Positions 26,405 to 38,083 of a stretch of 64,000 nt of DNA are shown here, piece by piece. Position 1 is the stretch's first letter; every line of letters starts with the position of its first letter. Origin of the DNA: Pseudomonas sp. PB120 (lineage in GTDB: Bacteria > Pseudomonadota > Gammaproteobacteria > Pseudomonadales > Pseudomonadaceae); NCBI RefSeq assembly GCF_009761815.1, contig NZ_RWIN01000076.1, positions 1 to 64,000 on the forward strand, written 5' to 3'. The position numbers and the translations under genes were made by a program. The notes under the pieces were generated by a model. That model made no database searches. It was not told the origin of the DNA and saw nothing but the letters and a program-made list of their open reading frames with translations.

Positions 26405-26788
26405 ATGAGCGAGTTGCGTTTTACTGAAGATCACGAATGGCTGCGCACCGAAGCTGACGGCACCGTCACTGTCGGCATCACGGCTTTCGCACAGAACGCC
26501 CTGGGCGACGTGGTTTTCGTACAACTGCCTGAGCTGCAGTCCTACGACAAAGGCGCCGAAGCCGCCACCGTGGAATCGGTCAAAGCGGCCAGCGGCGTGT
26601 ACATGCCACTGGACGGAGAAGTGCTGGAAGTGAACCCGGCACTCGACAGCAGCCCTGAACTGGTCAACGAAGATCCACTGGGCGAAGGCTGGTTCTTCCG
26701 CTTCCAGCCGGCCGACGCTTCTGCCGTCGCCAAACTGCTGGACCAAGACGCCTACGATCGCCTGATCAAAGCCAACGCCGAAGCCTGA
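26405..26788 (+). CDS. gcvH: Glycine cleavage system H protein
   Basis: Lipoyl carrier that shuttles the aminomethyl group between the P, T and L proteins. 127 residues with the lipoylated Lys60 in ATVESVKAASGVYMPL. First gene of the operon, 12 bases ahead of gcvP, with AGGAG before the ATG. This is the second-type cluster of pseudomonads (GcsR-controlled, with sdaA inside). A further gcv cluster is usual elsewhere in these genomes but cannot be seen here. Confidence 0.96.
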   Translation: MSELRFTEDHEWLRTEADGTVTVGITAFAQNALGDVVFVQLPELQSYDKGAEAATVESVKAASGVYMPLDGEVLEVNPALDSSPELVNEDPLGEGWFFRFQPADASAVAKLLDQDAYDRLIKANAEA

Positions 26789-26800
26789 GGAGCGCCCCAC

Positions 26801-29653
26801 ATGACTCAAGTAAACCTGAGCACCGCCAACGAATTCATCGCCCGCCACATCGGCCCGCGTTCCGGCGACGAGCAAGCCATGCTCAACAGCCTCGGTTTCG
26901 ACTCGCTGGAAGCCCTGAGCGCCAGCGTCATTCCGGACAGCATCAAGGGCACCAGCGTTCTCGGCCTGGAAGACGGCCTGAGCGAAGCCGATGCCTTGGC
27001 CTTGATCAAATCCATCGCCGGCAAAAACCAGCTGTTCAAAACCTACATCGGCCAGGGCTACTACGGCACGCACACCCCGTCGCCGATCCTGCGCAACCTT
27101 CTGGAAAACCCGGCCTGGTACACCGCGTACACCCCGTACCAACCAGAAATTTCCCAGGGCCGCCTCGAAGCGCTGCTGAACTTCCAGACCCTGATCAGCG
27201 ACCTGACCGGCCTGCCGATTGCCAACGCATCCTTGCTCGACGAAGCCACCGCCGCTGCCGAAGCCATGACCTTCTGCAAACGCCTGAGCAAGAACAAAGG
27301 CAGCCACGCTTTCTTCGCTTCCGTGCATTGCCACCCGCAAACCCTCGACGTGCTGCGCACCCGTGCCGAGCCACTGGGCATCGACGTGGTCGTGGGCGAC
27401 GAGCGTGAACTGACTGACGTGACGCCGTTCTTCGGCGCCCTGCTGCAATACCCGGCGAGCAACGGTGATGTCTTCGATTACCGTGCACTGACCGAACGCT
27501 TCCACGCCGCCAACGCTTTGGTCGCGGTGGCCGCGGACCTGCTGGCGTTGACCGTACTGACTCCACCGGGCGAATTCGGTGCCGACGTGGCCATCGGCAG
27601 CGCCCAACGCTTCGGCGTGCCGCTGGGCTTCGGTGGCCCGCATGCCGCTTACTTCTCCACCAAGGATGCGTTCAAGCGCGACATGCCGGGCCGTCTGGTC
27701 GGCGTTTCCGTGGACCGTTTCGGCAAGCCGGCCCTGCGCCTGGCCATGCAGACCCGCGAGCAACACATCCGTCGCGAGAAAGCCACGTCGAACATCTGCA
27801 CCGCACAAGTGCTGCTGGCTAACATCGCCAGCATGTACGCCGTATACCACGGCCCGAAAGGCCTGACGCAGATCGCCAATCGCGTACATCACCTGACCGC
27901 CATTCTGGCCAAGGGCTTGAGCGCACTGGGGCTGACCGTCGAGCAAGCCAGCTTCTTCGACACCCTGACCCTGAACACCGGCGCCAACACCGCCAAGCTG
28001 CACGACAAGGCGCGTGGTCAACAGATCAACCTGCGCGTCGTCGATGCTGAACGCCTGGGCCTGTCCCTCGACGAAACCACGTCGCAAGCAGACGTGGAAA
28101 CCTTGTGGGCCCTGCTCGCCGAAGGCAAGAGCCTCCCGGATTTCGCCGCCCTCGCCGCCTCCGTGCAAAGCGCCATCCCAGCCGAGCTGGTCCGCCAATC
28201 GCCGATCCTCAGCCACCCGGTGTTCAACCGTTATCACTCGGAAACCGAGCTGATGCGCTACCTGCGCAAGCTCGCCGACAAGGACCTGGCGCTGGATCGC
28301 ACCATGATCCCGCTGGGTTCGTGCACCATGAAACTCAACGCCGCCAGCGAAATGATCCCGGTGACCTGGGCAGAGTTCGGTGCCCTGCACCCGTTCGCCC
28401 CGGCCGAGCAAAGCGCTGGCTACCAGCAACTGACCGACGAACTGGAAGCGATGCTCTGCGCCGCCACCGGTTACGACTCGATCTCCCTGCAACCGAACGC
28501 CGGTTCCCAAGGTGAATACGCTGGCCTGCTGGCCATCCGTGCTTACCACCAGAGCCGTGGCGAAGACCGTCGCGACATCTGCCTGATCCCGTCGTCCGCC
28601 CACGGCACCAACCCGGCCACCGCCAACATGGCCGGCATGCGCGTAGTCGTGACCGCTTGCGATGCTCGCGGCAACGTCGACATCGAAGACTTGCGCGCCA
28701 AGGCCATCGAGCACCGCGAACACCTCGCTGCGCTGATGATCACCTACCCGTCGACCCACGGCGTGTTCGAAGAAGGCATCCGCGAAATCTGCGGCATCAT
28801 TCATGACCACGGCGGCCAGGTGTACATCGACGGCGCCAACATGAACGCGATGGTCGGCCTCTGCGCACCGGGCAAGTTCGGCGGCGACGTCTCGCACCTG
28901 AACCTGCACAAAACCTTCTGCATTCCACACGGCGGTGGCGGCCCGGGCGTCGGCCCGATTGGCGTCAAATCGCACCTGACCCCGTTCCTGCCGGGCCACG
29001 CCCACATGGACCGCAAGGAAGGCGCGGTCTGCGCGGCACCGTTCGGCAGCGCGAGCATTTTGCCGATCACCTGGATGTACATTCGTATGATGGGCGGCGC
29101 GGGCCTCAAGCGCGCTTCGCAATTGGCGATCCTGAATGCCAACTACATTTCCCGTCGCTTGGAAGAGCACTATCCGGTTCTTTACACCGGCAGCAACGGC
29201 CTGGTAGCGCATGAATGCATCCTCGACCTGCGTCCGCTGAAAGACAGCAGCGGCATCAGTGTTGATGACGTTGCCAAGCGCCTGATCGATTTCGGCTTCC
29301 ACGCACCGACCATGTCGTTCCCGGTGGCCGGCACGCTGATGATCGAACCGACCGAAAGCGAATCCAAGGAAGAACTGGACCGCTTCTGCGACGCCATGAT
29401 CCGCATCCGCGAAGAAATCCGCGCAGTGGAAAACGGCACCCTGGACAAGGACGACAACCCGCTGAAGAACGCTCCGCACACCGCAGCGGAAATCGTCGGC
29501 GAGTGGTCGCACCCGTACAGCCGCGAGCAAGCGGTTTACCCGGTCGCGTCGCTGATCGAAAGCAAATACTGGCCGCCGGTCGGTCGTGTCGACAACGTCT
29601 TCGGTGATCGCAACCTCGTGTGCGCCTGCCCGTCGATCGAAAGCTACGCTTGA
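26801..29653 (+). CDS. gcvP: Glycine dehydrogenase (decarboxylating), P protein
   Basis: PLP enzyme that decarboxylates glycine and loads the aminomethyl group onto GcvH. 950 residues as a single-chain P protein. The PLP lysine is Lys704 in [17 protein letters not shown], and the N-terminal FIARHIGPR and YYGTHTP motifs are present. Preceded by GAGGAG. A 90-bp inverted repeat separates it from sdaA, at the point where P. aeruginosa carries glyA2. Confidence 0.96.
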   Translation: MTQVNLSTANEFIARHIGPRSGDEQAMLNSLGFDSLEALSASVIPDSIKGTSVLGLEDGLSEADALALIKSIAGKNQLFKTYIGQGYYGTHTPSPILRNLLENPAWYTAYTPYQPEISQGRLEALLNFQTLISDLTGLPIANASLLDEATAAAEAMTFCKRLSKNKGSHAFFASVHCHPQTLDVLRTRAEPLGIDVVVGDERELTDVTPFFGALLQYPASNGDVFDYRALTERFHAANALVAVAADLLALTVLTPPGEFGADVAIGSAQRFGVPLGFGGPHAAYFSTKDAFKRDMPGRLVGVSVDRFGKPALRLAMQTREQHIRREKATSNICTAQVLLANIASMYAVYHGPKGLTQIANRVHHLTAILAKGLSALGLTVEQASFFDTLTLNTGANTAKLHDKARGQQINLRVVDAERLGLSLDETTSQADVETLWALLAEGKSLPDFAALAASVQSAIPAELVRQSPILSHPVFNRYHSETELMRYLRKLADKDLALDRTMIPLGSCTMKLNAASEMIPVTWAEFGALHPFAPAEQSAGYQQLTDELEAMLCAATGYDSISLQPNAGSQGEYAGLLAIRAYHQSRGEDRRDICLIPSSAHGTNPATANMAGMRVVVTACDARGNVDIEDLRAKAIEHREHLAALMITYPSTHGVFEEGIREICGIIHDHGGQVYIDGANMNAMVGLCAPGKFGGDVSHLNLHKTFCIPHGGGGPGVGPIGVKSHLTPFLPGHAHMDRKEGAVCAAPFGSASILPITWMYIRMMGGAGLKRASQLAILNANYISRRLEEHYPVLYTGSNGLVAHECILDLRPLKDSSGISVDDVAKRLIDFGFHAPTMSFPVAGTLMIEPTESESKEELDRFCDAMIRIREEIRAVENGTLDKDDNPLKNAPHTAAEIVGEWSHPYSREQAVYPVASLIESKYWPPVGRVDNVFGDRNLVCACPSIESYA

Positions 29654-29696
29654 TACGAAGGGGCGGCATGTCCGCCCCCGCAAGAACGCCACAAAA

Positions 29697-29787
29697 CCTG
29701 TGGGAGCTGACTTGCCGGCGATGGCATCAACGCGGTGCATCATGTCGACCGAGGTGATGCCATCGCCGGCAAGCCAGCTCCCACAGG
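29697..29787. repeat. REP/REPIN-type inverted repeat, family B, inside the gcv operon
   Basis: CCTGTGGGAGCTGACTTGCC and complement with a loop containing CGCGGTGCAT and GACCGAGGTGATG, closely like the copy at 22777. Located between gcvP and sdaA. Confidence 0.85.
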
Positions 29788-29845
29788 ACCGCATTCAGTC
29801 AACAGATTCTCGCCAATTCCTATAACAAGAAACCGGAGAACAACC

Positions 29846-31222
<1,377 letters not shown>

Positions 31223-31256
31223 TGCGCGCATCAGCCTACTTTTTCAGGAGCTGTAT

Positions 31257-32381
31257 ATGTCCACCGAACAACTGTTGAAAACCCCGTTGCACGCACTGCA
31301 CCTCGAACTCGGCGCCCGCATGGTGCCGTTCGCTGGCTACGACATGCCGGTTCAATACCCGCTGGGCGTAATGAAGGAACACCAGCACACCCGTGACCAG
31401 GCCGGGCTGTTCGATGTTTCGCACATGGGCCAGATCCGCCTGACCGGTGCCAACGCCGCCAAGGCCCTGGAGACCCTGGTGCCGGTGGACATCATCGACC
31501 TGCCGGTGGGCATGCAGCGCTATGCAATGTTTACCAACGAAACTGGCGGCATCCTCGACGACCTGATGGTCGCCAACCTCGGTAACGACGAGTTGTTCCT
31601 GGTGGTCAACGCCGCCTGCAAGGATCAGGACCTGGCGCACTTGCGCAAACACATCGGCGATCAATGCACCATCGAGCCGCTGTTCGAGGAACGCGCCCTG
31701 CTGGCCCTGCAAGGCCCGGCCGCCGTCACCGCGCTCGCACGCCTGGCGCCAGAAGTGGCGAAAATGACCTTCATGCAGTTCGCCCGTGTGACGCTGCAGG
31801 GTGTGGACTGCTTTGTCAGCCGCTCAGGCTATACCGGCGAAGACGGCTACGAAATCTCCGTCCCGGCCGCCCATGCCGAAGCGCTGGCCCGTGCCTTGCT
31901 GGCTGAACCGGAAGTCGCGGCCATCGGCCTTGGCGCGCGTGACTCCCTGCGTCTGGAAGCCGGCCTGTGCCTCTACGGCCACGACATGAACACCGACACC
32001 ACGCCCATCGAAGCCAGCCTGCTGTGGGCCATTTCCAAGCCACGTCGCGCGGACGGTGCACGGGCCGGTGGCTTCCCAGGCGCCGAAAACGTGTTTGCCC
32101 AGCAGCAGACGGGTGTGAGCCGCAAACGCGTGGGCTTGCTGCCACAAGAGCGTACGCCCGTGCGTGAAGGTGCAGAAATCGTCAACGAAGCGGGCGACAT
32201 CATCGGTAGCGTTTGCAGCGGTGGTTTCGGCCCTACGCTTGGCGCTCCTTTGGCCATGGGTTACCTCGACAGCGCCTACGTCGCTGTCGATACACCCGTG
32301 TGGGCGATTGTCCGTGGGAAAAAGGTGCCATTGCTTGTAAGCAAAATGCCATTCGTGCCACAACGCTACTATCGTGGCTGA
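31257..32381 (+). CDS. gcvT: Glycine cleavage system T protein (aminomethyltransferase)
   Basis: Transfers the one-carbon unit from aminomethyl-lipoyl H protein to tetrahydrofolate, releasing ammonia. 374 residues, with the family blocks [36 protein letters not shown] and [18 protein letters not shown]. Last gene of the operon, 34 bases after sdaA, with AGGAG at a good distance. Confidence 0.95.
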   Translation: MSTEQLLKTPLHALHLELGARMVPFAGYDMPVQYPLGVMKEHQHTRDQAGLFDVSHMGQIRLTGANAAKALETLVPVDIIDLPVGMQRYAMFTNETGGILDDLMVANLGNDELFLVVNAACKDQDLAHLRKHIGDQCTIEPLFEERALLALQGPAAVTALARLAPEVAKMTFMQFARVTLQGVDCFVSRSGYTGEDGYEISVPAAHAEALARALLAEPEVAAIGLGARDSLRLEAGLCLYGHDMNTDTTPIEASLLWAISKPRRADGARAGGFPGAENVFAQQQTGVSRKRVGLLPQERTPVREGAEIVNEAGDIIGSVCSGGFGPTLGAPLAMGYLDSAYVAVDTPVWAIVRGKKVPLLVSKMPFVPQRYYRG

Positions 32382-32402
32382 TTGACTGTTTCTATAAGTA
32401 AC

Positions 32403-32442
32403 GCAGTTGCGTTAACAGTGCACTAATGTGTAACGCAACTGC
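32403..32442. other. Inverted repeat after gcvT
   Basis: GCAGTTGCGTTA and TAACGCAACTGC form a 12-bp perfect inverted repeat separated by 16 bases. The left arm extended by AAC is itself nearly self-complementary. No T-run follows, so it is either a protein-binding dyad or an mRNA 3' hairpin. Confidence 0.6.
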
Positions 32443-32575
32443 CATAAAATAGTGCAGGCCTTTGACTGTAAGCTTCGATTGCGAACGTTCCTTATAACGA
32501 TCGAAAACAATTGAACACCGGTATCGAATAAGCCTGCACTAGTGCATTCATTACAGTGATCAAACTCAGCAAAAC

Positions 32576-32600
32576 CGGGCCCTCTACGGGGCTTGTTTTT
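32576..32600 (+). terminator. Possible short terminator before the cold-shock gene
   Basis: GCCC-TCTACG-GGGC followed by TTGTTTTTT. The stem is short, but the T-run is good. It would end the gcv transcript before the csp promoter. The rest of the 404-bp gap holds a TGCACTAGTGCA palindrome near 32535 and the likely csp leader of about 150 bases. Confidence 0.42.
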
Positions 32601-32785
32601 TCTCCCGTAGTTGGCGTAGAGTTTGTTCACTGTGTTTGCATGGGTCGCTTGGAATCGTGACCTGGGCAGTAGCCTACAAGTTAGCTACATCCCGTTCGAC
32701 GTCTTCTTACTCTCCTGCAACCAGCCCCAGTACTCTTTCATGAGAAAGAGACTGTCATTAATTTTTGCGTCAAAGGAAATAAGAA

Positions 32786-32998
32786 ATGTCCCAACGTCAG
32801 AGCGGTACCGTCAAGTGGTTTAACGACGAGAAAGGTTTTGGTTTTATCACTCCTGAAAGCGGTCCGGATCTGTTCGTGCATTTCCGCGCCATCCAGGGCA
32901 ACGGCTTCAAGAGCCTGAAAGAAGGCCAGAAAGTGACTTTCGTTGCTGTGCAAGGCCAGAAAGGCATGCAGGCTGACGAAGTACAAGCAGAAGCCTAA
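32786..32998 (+). CDS. Cold-shock protein (CspA family)
   Basis: 70-residue single cold-shock-domain nucleic-acid chaperone. RNP1 (KGFGFI) and RNP2 (LFVHF) are intact, and the protein starts [20 protein letters not shown] long AT-rich leader precedes it, as in other csp genes, with AAAGGAAA as ribosome-binding site, and a strong terminator follows. Closest to the CapA/CapB group of Pseudomonas. Confidence 0.95.
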   Translation: MSQRQSGTVKWFNDEKGFGFITPESGPDLFVHFRAIQGNGFKSLKEGQKVTFVAVQGQKGMQADEVQAEA

Positions 32999-33014
32999 TC
33001 TTCTGTAACGAAAA

Positions 33015-33045
33015 AGCCCCTGATGCTGACATCAGGGGCTTTTTT
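33015..33045 (+). terminator. Rho-independent terminator of the cold-shock gene
   Basis: AGCCCCTGATG/CATCAGGGGCT, an 11-bp stem with a four-base loop followed by a T-run; 17 bases after the stop codon. Confidence 0.93.
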
Positions 33046-33093
33046 GTGCGCGTAAATCCGTAAAATGGCTTTTTTTTCCGCCGAGAGCCTGCC

Positions 33094-33582
33094 ATGTCGA
33101 AACACCTGCTAACTCCCCAGGGCGACTTTCCTGCCGCTGGCCTGGGTCGTCGTCTGGCAGCGATGTTCTATGACTTCCTGTTGTGCACCGCCCTGCTGAT
33201 TGTCACCAGCGGCGTTTACAAGATGATTCAGATGGCAATCATCGGTGAAGACAAGATGCGCACCCTGACCGAAGCAGGCGCACTGGATGGCGATCCATTG
33301 CTGTCGACGGTGCTGTTGTTTGTCCTGTTTGGATTCTTTGCCAAGTTCTGGACCTGGTCGGGTCAGACCCTGGGCATGCAGGTCTGGTGCATTCGCGTGC
33401 AGAACGCGGATGGCTCATCCATCAGCCTGTGGCAGGCGTTGTTGCGGTTCGTGGTGTCGATTGCGTCGTTGCTGTGTGTGGGGCTGGGCTTTGTCTGGTC
33501 GCTGTTCGACAAACAGAAACGCAGCTGGCATGACATGTATTCCAACACGCAGCTGGTGCGGATTCCGAAGAAGACTAAATAA
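33094..33582 (+). CDS. RDD-family membrane protein
   Basis: 162-residue inner-membrane protein. The RDD signature appears as LGRRLAAMFYDFLLC at residues 12-26, followed by three hydrophobic segments (LLCTALLIVTSGVY, LLSTVLLFVLFGFFAKF, FVVSIASLLCVGLGFVW) and a basic C-terminus. Some RDD proteins take part in sodium or compatible-solute transport, but no specific role can be drawn here. It is a single gene between terminators and converges on nadA. Confidence 0.85.
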   Translation: MSKHLLTPQGDFPAAGLGRRLAAMFYDFLLCTALLIVTSGVYKMIQMAIIGEDKMRTLTEAGALDGDPLLSTVLLFVLFGFFAKFWTWSGQTLGMQVWCIRVQNADGSSISLWQALLRFVVSIASLLCVGLGFVWSLFDKQKRSWHDMYSNTQLVRIPKKTK

Positions 33583-33593
33583 CCCCGATTACC

Positions 33594-33686
33594 GTGGCGA
33601 GGGAGCTTGCTCCCGTTCGGCTGCGTAGCAGTCGCATAAAACGATGGCCGCTTCGCGCCCAAGCGGGAGCAAGCTCCCTCGCCACA
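33594..33686. repeat. REP-type inverted repeat, family C
   Basis: GTGGCGAGGGAGCTTGCTCCC and complement with a loop of about 55 bp. It fills the space between the convergent RDD and nadA genes, where it may serve as a two-way terminator. Confidence 0.85.
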
Positions 33687-33708
33687 GGTAAGTCCTTCCC
33701 CGTAAGAT

Positions 33709-34767
33709 TCAGGCGTTGCCGGCCAGCTTCATGCGCGCGGCCTGGGTGAAATCGAGCATGCGCTTGAGTGGGCGAATCGCCTGGGGAATCAACGCCGGGT
33801 CGACGAAGATCTCGTTCGCCCCCTCCTTCAAGCTCTTCAGCGTCCGCTCAAGGGTGTTCATCGCCATCCACGGGCAATGCGCGCAACTGCGGCACGCCGC
33901 GCCGTTACCGGCCGTTGGCGCTTCGATGAAGACCTTGTCCGGGCACAACTGCTGCATCTTGTAGAAGATGCCACGGTCGGTCGCCACGATCAGCGTCTTG
34001 TTCGGCAGGCTCTGCGCTGCTGCGATCAATTGACTGGTGGAACCGACGGCATCCGCCAGCTCGATGACCGAGGTCGGGGACTCCGGATGCACCAGAATCG
34101 CCGCATCCGGGTACAGCGCCTTCATGTCTTCCAGCTGCTTGGATTTGAACTCTTCGTGAACGATGCAGGCACCGTCCCACAGCAGCATGTCGGCACCGGT
34201 CTTGCGCTGAATGTAAGTACCCAAATGCTTGTCCGGGCCCCAGATGATCGTTTCGCCGTTATCCATCAGGCTTTCGACGATTTCCAGCGCGCAACTCGAT
34301 GTCACCACCCAGTCCGCCCGGGCTTTGACCGCCGCCGAGGTGTTGGCGTAGACCACCACCGTGCGCTCCGGGTGCTGATCGCAGAACGCCGAGAACTCGT
34401 CCACCGGGCAACCCAGGTCCAGCGAGCAGGTCGCTTCCAGGGTCGGCATCAGCACGCGCTTTTCAGGATTGAGGATCTTGGCGGTTTCGCCCATGAATTT
34501 CACGCCGGCGACCACCACGGTCTTGGCCGGATGGGCATTGCCGAAGCGGGCCATCTCCAGAGAGTCAGAGACGCAGCCACCGGTTTCTTCGGCCAAAGCC
34601 TGAATGACCGGATCGCAATAAAAGTGAGCAACCAGTACCGCGTCCTGAGCCTTGAGCTCGGCAGCGATGGCGGCACGGTAATAGGCCTCTTCCTCAACCG
34701 TCAGCGGTTTGGGCTGCTTGGCGTCGAGGTGAGCTTGAACCAGAAGGCGTTCGGAAATCTGCGTCAT
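33709..34767 (-). CDS. nadA: Quinolinate synthase A
   Basis: Condenses iminoaspartate with dihydroxyacetone phosphate to quinolinate in NAD synthesis, using a 4Fe-4S cluster. 352 residues. Cluster cysteines are in [10 protein letters not shown], in VTSSCALEI and in the C-terminal [15 protein letters not shown] at 34767 is chosen; the frame runs 33 codons further upstream, but that extension looks like the promoter region. nadB and nadC are not in the window. Confidence 0.95.
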   Translation of the reverse strand: MTQISERLLVQAHLDAKQPKPLTVEEEAYYRAAIAAELKAQDAVLVAHFYCDPVIQALAEETGGCVSDSLEMARFGNAHPAKTVVVAGVKFMGETAKILNPEKRVLMPTLEATCSLDLGCPVDEFSAFCDQHPERTVVVYANTSAAVKARADWVVTSSCALEIVESLMDNGETIIWGPDKHLGTYIQRKTGADMLLWDGACIVHEEFKSKQLEDMKALYPDAAILVHPESPTSVIELADAVGSTSQLIAAAQSLPNKTLIVATDRGIFYKMQQLCPDKVFIEAPTAGNGAACRSCAHCPWMAMNTLERTLKSLKEGANEIFVDPALIPQAIRPLKRMLDFTQAARMKLAGNA

Positions 34768-35040
34768 GTTCGCAAGACCTGCAGGCGCTTTCGCGCGAAA
34801 GTCGAGTATACACCCGGCTCCGGACCCATCAGGGTACCGCCGGGAAAGTGAGTATTCATCAGGCACGGACAGCGTTGAAGCTGCGCAAGGCTACAGAATA
34901 TCCGGCGGATGCAAAAGATGATTCTGACCTGCGTTGCGCGATGCGCCGCCGCAGTGAGCGAACCTTAAATCGCGGGCAAAAAAAAATCCGGAAATCCTCA
35001 CTTGCGTGGGCCTTCCAGACTTTTAAAACTGCTTTGAAAA

Positions 35041-35116
35041 TGGTGGGTCGTGTGGGATTCGAACCTACGACCAATTGGTTAAAAGCCAACTGCTCTACCA
35101 ACTGAGCTAACGACCC
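35041..35116 (-). tRNA. tRNA-Lys (anticodon TTT)
   Basis: 76 bases including the encoded CCA. On the minus strand the acceptor arm GGGTCGT pairs with ACGACCC, the D-loop has AGCTCAGTTGGTAGAGC, the anticodon loop CTTTTAA (anticodon at 35081-35083) reads lysine, and the T-arm has GGTTCGAATCC. It lies between nadA and queC. Confidence 0.97.
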
Positions 35117-35179
35117 GCTGTGTGGTGGCGCGTATAATACTGATTTTTAAGGACTATTCAACACCTAATTTGAAATAAA

Positions 35180-35872
35180 TCAAAAATAAGGGGTTGGGTC
35201 ACTGATTCCGGCCGCTGCGAAGCCTTCTGCACGCAGACGGCAGCTGTCGCATTTGCCGCAAGCGTAGCCTTTATCGTCCGCCTGATAGCAGGAAACGGTC
35301 AGCCCGTAATCAACGCCCAGCTTCACACCGGCCTGGACGATCTGCGCCTTGCTCAGGTTCTGCAGTGGCGCCTGGATACGGAAGCCATTGCCCTCTACCC
35401 CGGCCTTCGTCGCCAGATTGGCCATGCGCTCGAACGACTCAATGAACTCGGGACGGCAATCCGGATAACCGGAATAATCCACCGCGTTGACGCCGATAAA
35501 GATGTCACGGGCGCCAAGCACTTCCGCCCAACCCAGCGCCAAGGACAGAAACACCGTGTTGCGGGCCGGCACGTAAGTGACGGGAATGCCCTCGCCCGCG
35601 TACTCCGGTACATCGATGCTGTTGTCGGTCAGCGCCGAGCCGCCGATACCGTTCAGGTTCAGACCGATCACCTTGTGTTCCACCACACCCAGGTCACGGG
35701 CCACACGCTCGGCCGCGTGCAATTCTGCGTGAGAACGCTGGCCATAGTCGAAACTCATGGTGTAGCAGCGGTAGCCTTCGGCGCGGGCCATGGCCACGAC
35801 CGTTGCCGAGTCGAGGCCACCGGACAGCAGGATGACCGCACGTTTTTCCGCAGTGTTCGATTGTTCAGTCAT
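35180..35872 (-). CDS. queC: 7-cyano-7-deazaguanine synthase
   Basis: Converts 7-carboxy-7-deazaguanine to preQ0 using ATP and ammonia in queuosine synthesis. 230 residues, PP-loop [15 protein letters not shown] near the N-terminus and zinc-binding cysteines in [15 protein letters not shown] at 35872 lies one base after the queE stop (TGACATG), so the two are coupled; the longer frame into queE is not used. Confidence 0.95.
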   Translation of the reverse strand: MTEQSNTAEKRAVILLSGGLDSATVVAMARAEGYRCYTMSFDYGQRSHAELHAAERVARDLGVVEHKVIGLNLNGIGGSALTDNSIDVPEYAGEGIPVTYVPARNTVFLSLALGWAEVLGARDIFIGVNAVDYSGYPDCRPEFIESFERMANLATKAGVEGNGFRIQAPLQNLSKAQIVQAGVKLGVDYGLTVSCYQADDKGYACGKCDSCRLRAEGFAAAGISDPTPYF

Positions 35873-35873
35873 G

Positions 35874-36521
35874 TCAGCGCCCCGGCTCGTCATTCCAAAG
35901 ATATTTATGCAGCTGCAATTGCAGTCGCACTGGCAGGTTGTCCGCCACCACCCAATCCGCGAGATCTCGTGCATTCAGGTCATGGTGGCTAGGCGAAAAC
36001 AGCACCTCGCCCGCACGCCGGTCCAGACCGTACTGAATCAGTTTGGACACGGCCCAGTCGTAGTCTTCCCGCGAGCAGATGACAAACTTCACCTGGTCAT
36101 TGGGCGTGAGCAGCTCGATGTTCTCGTAGCGGTTGCGGTGTGCTTCTTTCGAACCCGGGGTTTTCAAATCGACGACGCGACTGACCCGAGGATCGACCGC
36201 CGAGATATCGAGAGCACCACTGGTTTCCAGGGACACTTCGTAACCGGCGTCACACAGCTGCTTGAGCAATGGAATGGCGTTGGGTTGTGCCAGCGGCTCG
36301 CCGCCAGTGACACAAACGTATCGCGGGCGAAAACCGGCTACCTGCTCGAGGATATCGTCGAGCGGGCGAAGGGTGCCGCCAGTGAACGCGTAGGCGCTGT
36401 CGCAGTATTGGCAACGCAGTGGGCAACCGGTGAGGCGCACAAAAACAGTGGGCAGCCCGGCAGTCCGCGTTTCACCCTGCAACGAGTAGAAAACTTCGGT
36501 GATTCTCAATGTGTCTTGCAT
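35874..36521 (-). CDS. queE: 7-carboxy-7-deazaguanine synthase
   Basis: Radical-SAM enzyme that contracts carboxytetrahydropterin to 7-carboxy-7-deazaguanine. 215 residues from ATG at 36521, with the substrate motif [14 protein letters not shown] and the cluster motif CPLRCQYC (CxxxCxxC). An upstream GTG- or ATG-initiated form five residues longer is possible. It forms a two-gene unit with queC and is separated from cpoB by a terminator. Confidence 0.94.
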   Translation of the reverse strand: MQDTLRITEVFYSLQGETRTAGLPTVFVRLTGCPLRCQYCDSAYAFTGGTLRPLDDILEQVAGFRPRYVCVTGGEPLAQPNAIPLLKQLCDAGYEVSLETSGALDISAVDPRVSRVVDLKTPGSKEAHRNRYENIELLTPNDQVKFVICSREDYDWAVSKLIQYGLDRRAGEVLFSPSHHDLNARDLADWVVADNLPVRLQLQLHKYLWNDEPGR

Positions 36522-36640
36522 AGTCGCCACGGGCATAACAGCTAAACAGGCTGTCCGCCTCCGTCAGGCACTTCAAGGAACCCCGCCATCGCGCAGATCC
36601 CAAAAAGCGTGTTTCATAAAAAGGGCGTGAATTCTAACGA

Positions 36641-36666
36641 AAAAACCCGCAGCAAGTGCGGGTTTC
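36641..36666 (-). terminator. Terminator after the tol-pal-cpoB operon
   Basis: Read on the minus strand: AAACCCGC, seven-base loop, GCGGGTTT, then further T. Located 22 bases after the cpoB stop. Confidence 0.85.
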
Positions 36667-36687
36667 TTCAAAACGAGTCAAACAGGC

Positions 36688-37527
36688 TTACATGCGCTGC
36701 AGATCGCGCTGTGCCAACTGAGCGGCGGAAGTGCCCGGATATTGGGAAACCACCTGCTGCAGAATGCCTTTGACCTTGTCGGTATGACCAAGGCGGCGCT
36801 CTACATCCGCCAGCTTGTACAGCGAATCAGGCACTTTTGGGTGCTTTGGGTACAGCTGCGAAACCTTGGCAAATGCTTGACCTGCACCTTGCAGATCGCC
36901 TTTGGCCAGATTGACCTCGCCCAACCAGTACTGGGCATTGCCCGCGTATTGGCTGTTCGGGTATTTGCGCAGGAAAGCGGTGAAGGCCTGGCTGGCCTTG
37001 TCGAAATCCTTGGCCTTGATCAGGTCGAAGGCTGCATCGTAATACAGTTTTTCCTTCGCCGGATCAGCCGGTTCGCCACTCGCCGCAGGCGCTTGAGCGG
37101 CTGCCGCTCCTGCACTTGCGCCGGCTGCTGCACCGGCGGCATTCAAATCGCCACCGGTGGAAGAATTTTCTGGAGTCGCGGCTGGTGCAGCACCGGATCC
37201 AATGCGCCGATCAAGATCCTGGTATCGCTCCAGGTTTTCCTGCTTCATGCGCGCTACATCATTTTGCAGAACTTCGATGATGCCTTGTTGGCGCGAGATC
37301 TGCTCCTGCATGGATTGCAGTTGGTTGAACAGCTCGCCCTGTGCCGAGACAGGGGCCGAAACCCCTCCCCCGGCATAGGCGCCGTTCGTACCGTAACCCG
37401 CAGGCGGATAACTGCTCCCGCTATTGTTATAGCCGGAGTCATTATCGACCACAGGAACCGCAGCCCACACCGCAAGCGGTGCGAGGCTGAGAGCCAGAAC
37501 AGTTACAGCACGACGGCACGTTCGCAT
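36688..37527 (-). CDS. cpoB: Cell division coordinator CpoB (YbgF)
   Basis: Periplasmic partner of TolA that coordinates outer-membrane constriction with peptidoglycan synthesis by PBP1B. 279 residues: signal peptide (VLALSLAPLAVWA), a coiled-coil segment about residues 60-100 (LFNQLQSMQEQISRQQGIIEVLQ in pieces), an Ala/Pro/Gly-rich linker and C-terminal TPR repeats (YYDAAFDLIKAKDFDKASQAF; YPNSQYAGNAQYWLGEV in pieces). It ends the operon, six bases after pal. Confidence 0.93.
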   Translation of the reverse strand: MRTCRRAVTVLALSLAPLAVWAAVPVVDNDSGYNNSGSSYPPAGYGTNGAYAGGGVSAPVSAQGELFNQLQSMQEQISRQQGIIEVLQNDVARMKQENLERYQDLDRRIGSGAAPAATPENSSTGGDLNAAGAAAGASAGAAAAQAPAASGEPADPAKEKLYYDAAFDLIKAKDFDKASQAFTAFLRKYPNSQYAGNAQYWLGEVNLAKGDLQGAGQAFAKVSQLYPKHPKVPDSLYKLADVERRLGHTDKVKGILQQVVSQYPGTSAAQLAQRDLQRM

Positions 37528-37533
37528 GACGAA

Positions 37534-38031
37534 TTACTTACGCAGTTCGACGCGACGGTTTTGAGCCCAGGACTGCTCGTCGTTGCCGGTAGCAACTGGA
37601 CGCTCTTCGCCGTAGGAAACCAGTTCCAGCTGAGCTGGGGAAACACCTTGCAGTACCAGGTAGCGCTGAACGGCTTTCGCACGACGCTCGCCCAGTGCCA
37701 TGTTGTACTCACGAGTACCACGTTCGTCGGTGTTGCCTTCCAGAACAACGCGAGCGCCGTTTGCTTTCAGGTCTTTGGCGTGAACGTCCAGAGCGCGCAT
37801 GGCTTCTGGCTTCAGGTCCGAGCTGTCGTATTCGAAGTAGAAGGTGGTGATTGCGCGCAGAGCAGCTTCTTCGCTCAGGGAACCGTCAACGGCACCAGTG
37901 TTTGCGCCGTAACCAGCGTTTGGATCTACAGCGCCTTCACCGGCGTTGTCGCCGCCTTTGGACGAGCAACCTACAGCTACAGCCATGGCCAGAGCCAGCG
38001 CAGCAAATTTACCAAACTTCAGCATTTCCAT
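37534..38031 (-). CDS. pal: Peptidoglycan-associated lipoprotein Pal (OprL)
   Basis: Outer-membrane lipoprotein that tethers the outer membrane to peptidoglycan within the Tol-Pal system; known as OprL in pseudomonads. 165 residues with lipobox AVGC (lipidated Cys22) and an OmpA-like domain containing [22 protein letters not shown]. Position after tolB and before cpoB is standard. Confidence 0.96.
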   Translation of the reverse strand: MEMLKFGKFAALALAMAVAVGCSSKGGDNAGEGAVDPNAGYGANTGAVDGSLSEEAALRAITTFYFEYDSSDLKPEAMRALDVHAKDLKANGARVVLEGNTDERGTREYNMALGERRAKAVQRYLVLQGVSPAQLELVSYGEERPVATGNDEQSWAQNRRVELRK

Positions 38032-38083
38032 CGTGAAACTCCTAATGAACCCCAGTGTGTTAAGTACAACGTGTAGCGCCGCG

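Noticed and set aside
26393..29794. 1133-codon open frame opposite gcvH/gcvP
   Set aside because: Shadow of two well-recognised genes; no family match and its ends do not respect the operon layout.
34848..35116. Open frames over the tRNA-Lys gene and its flank
   Set aside because: The sequence is a complete tRNA; the frames read through it on both strands.
35041..35116. tRNA-Lys as an integration site for a mobile element
   Set aside because: No integrase, no repeated 3' tRNA end and no foreign-looking genes next to it.
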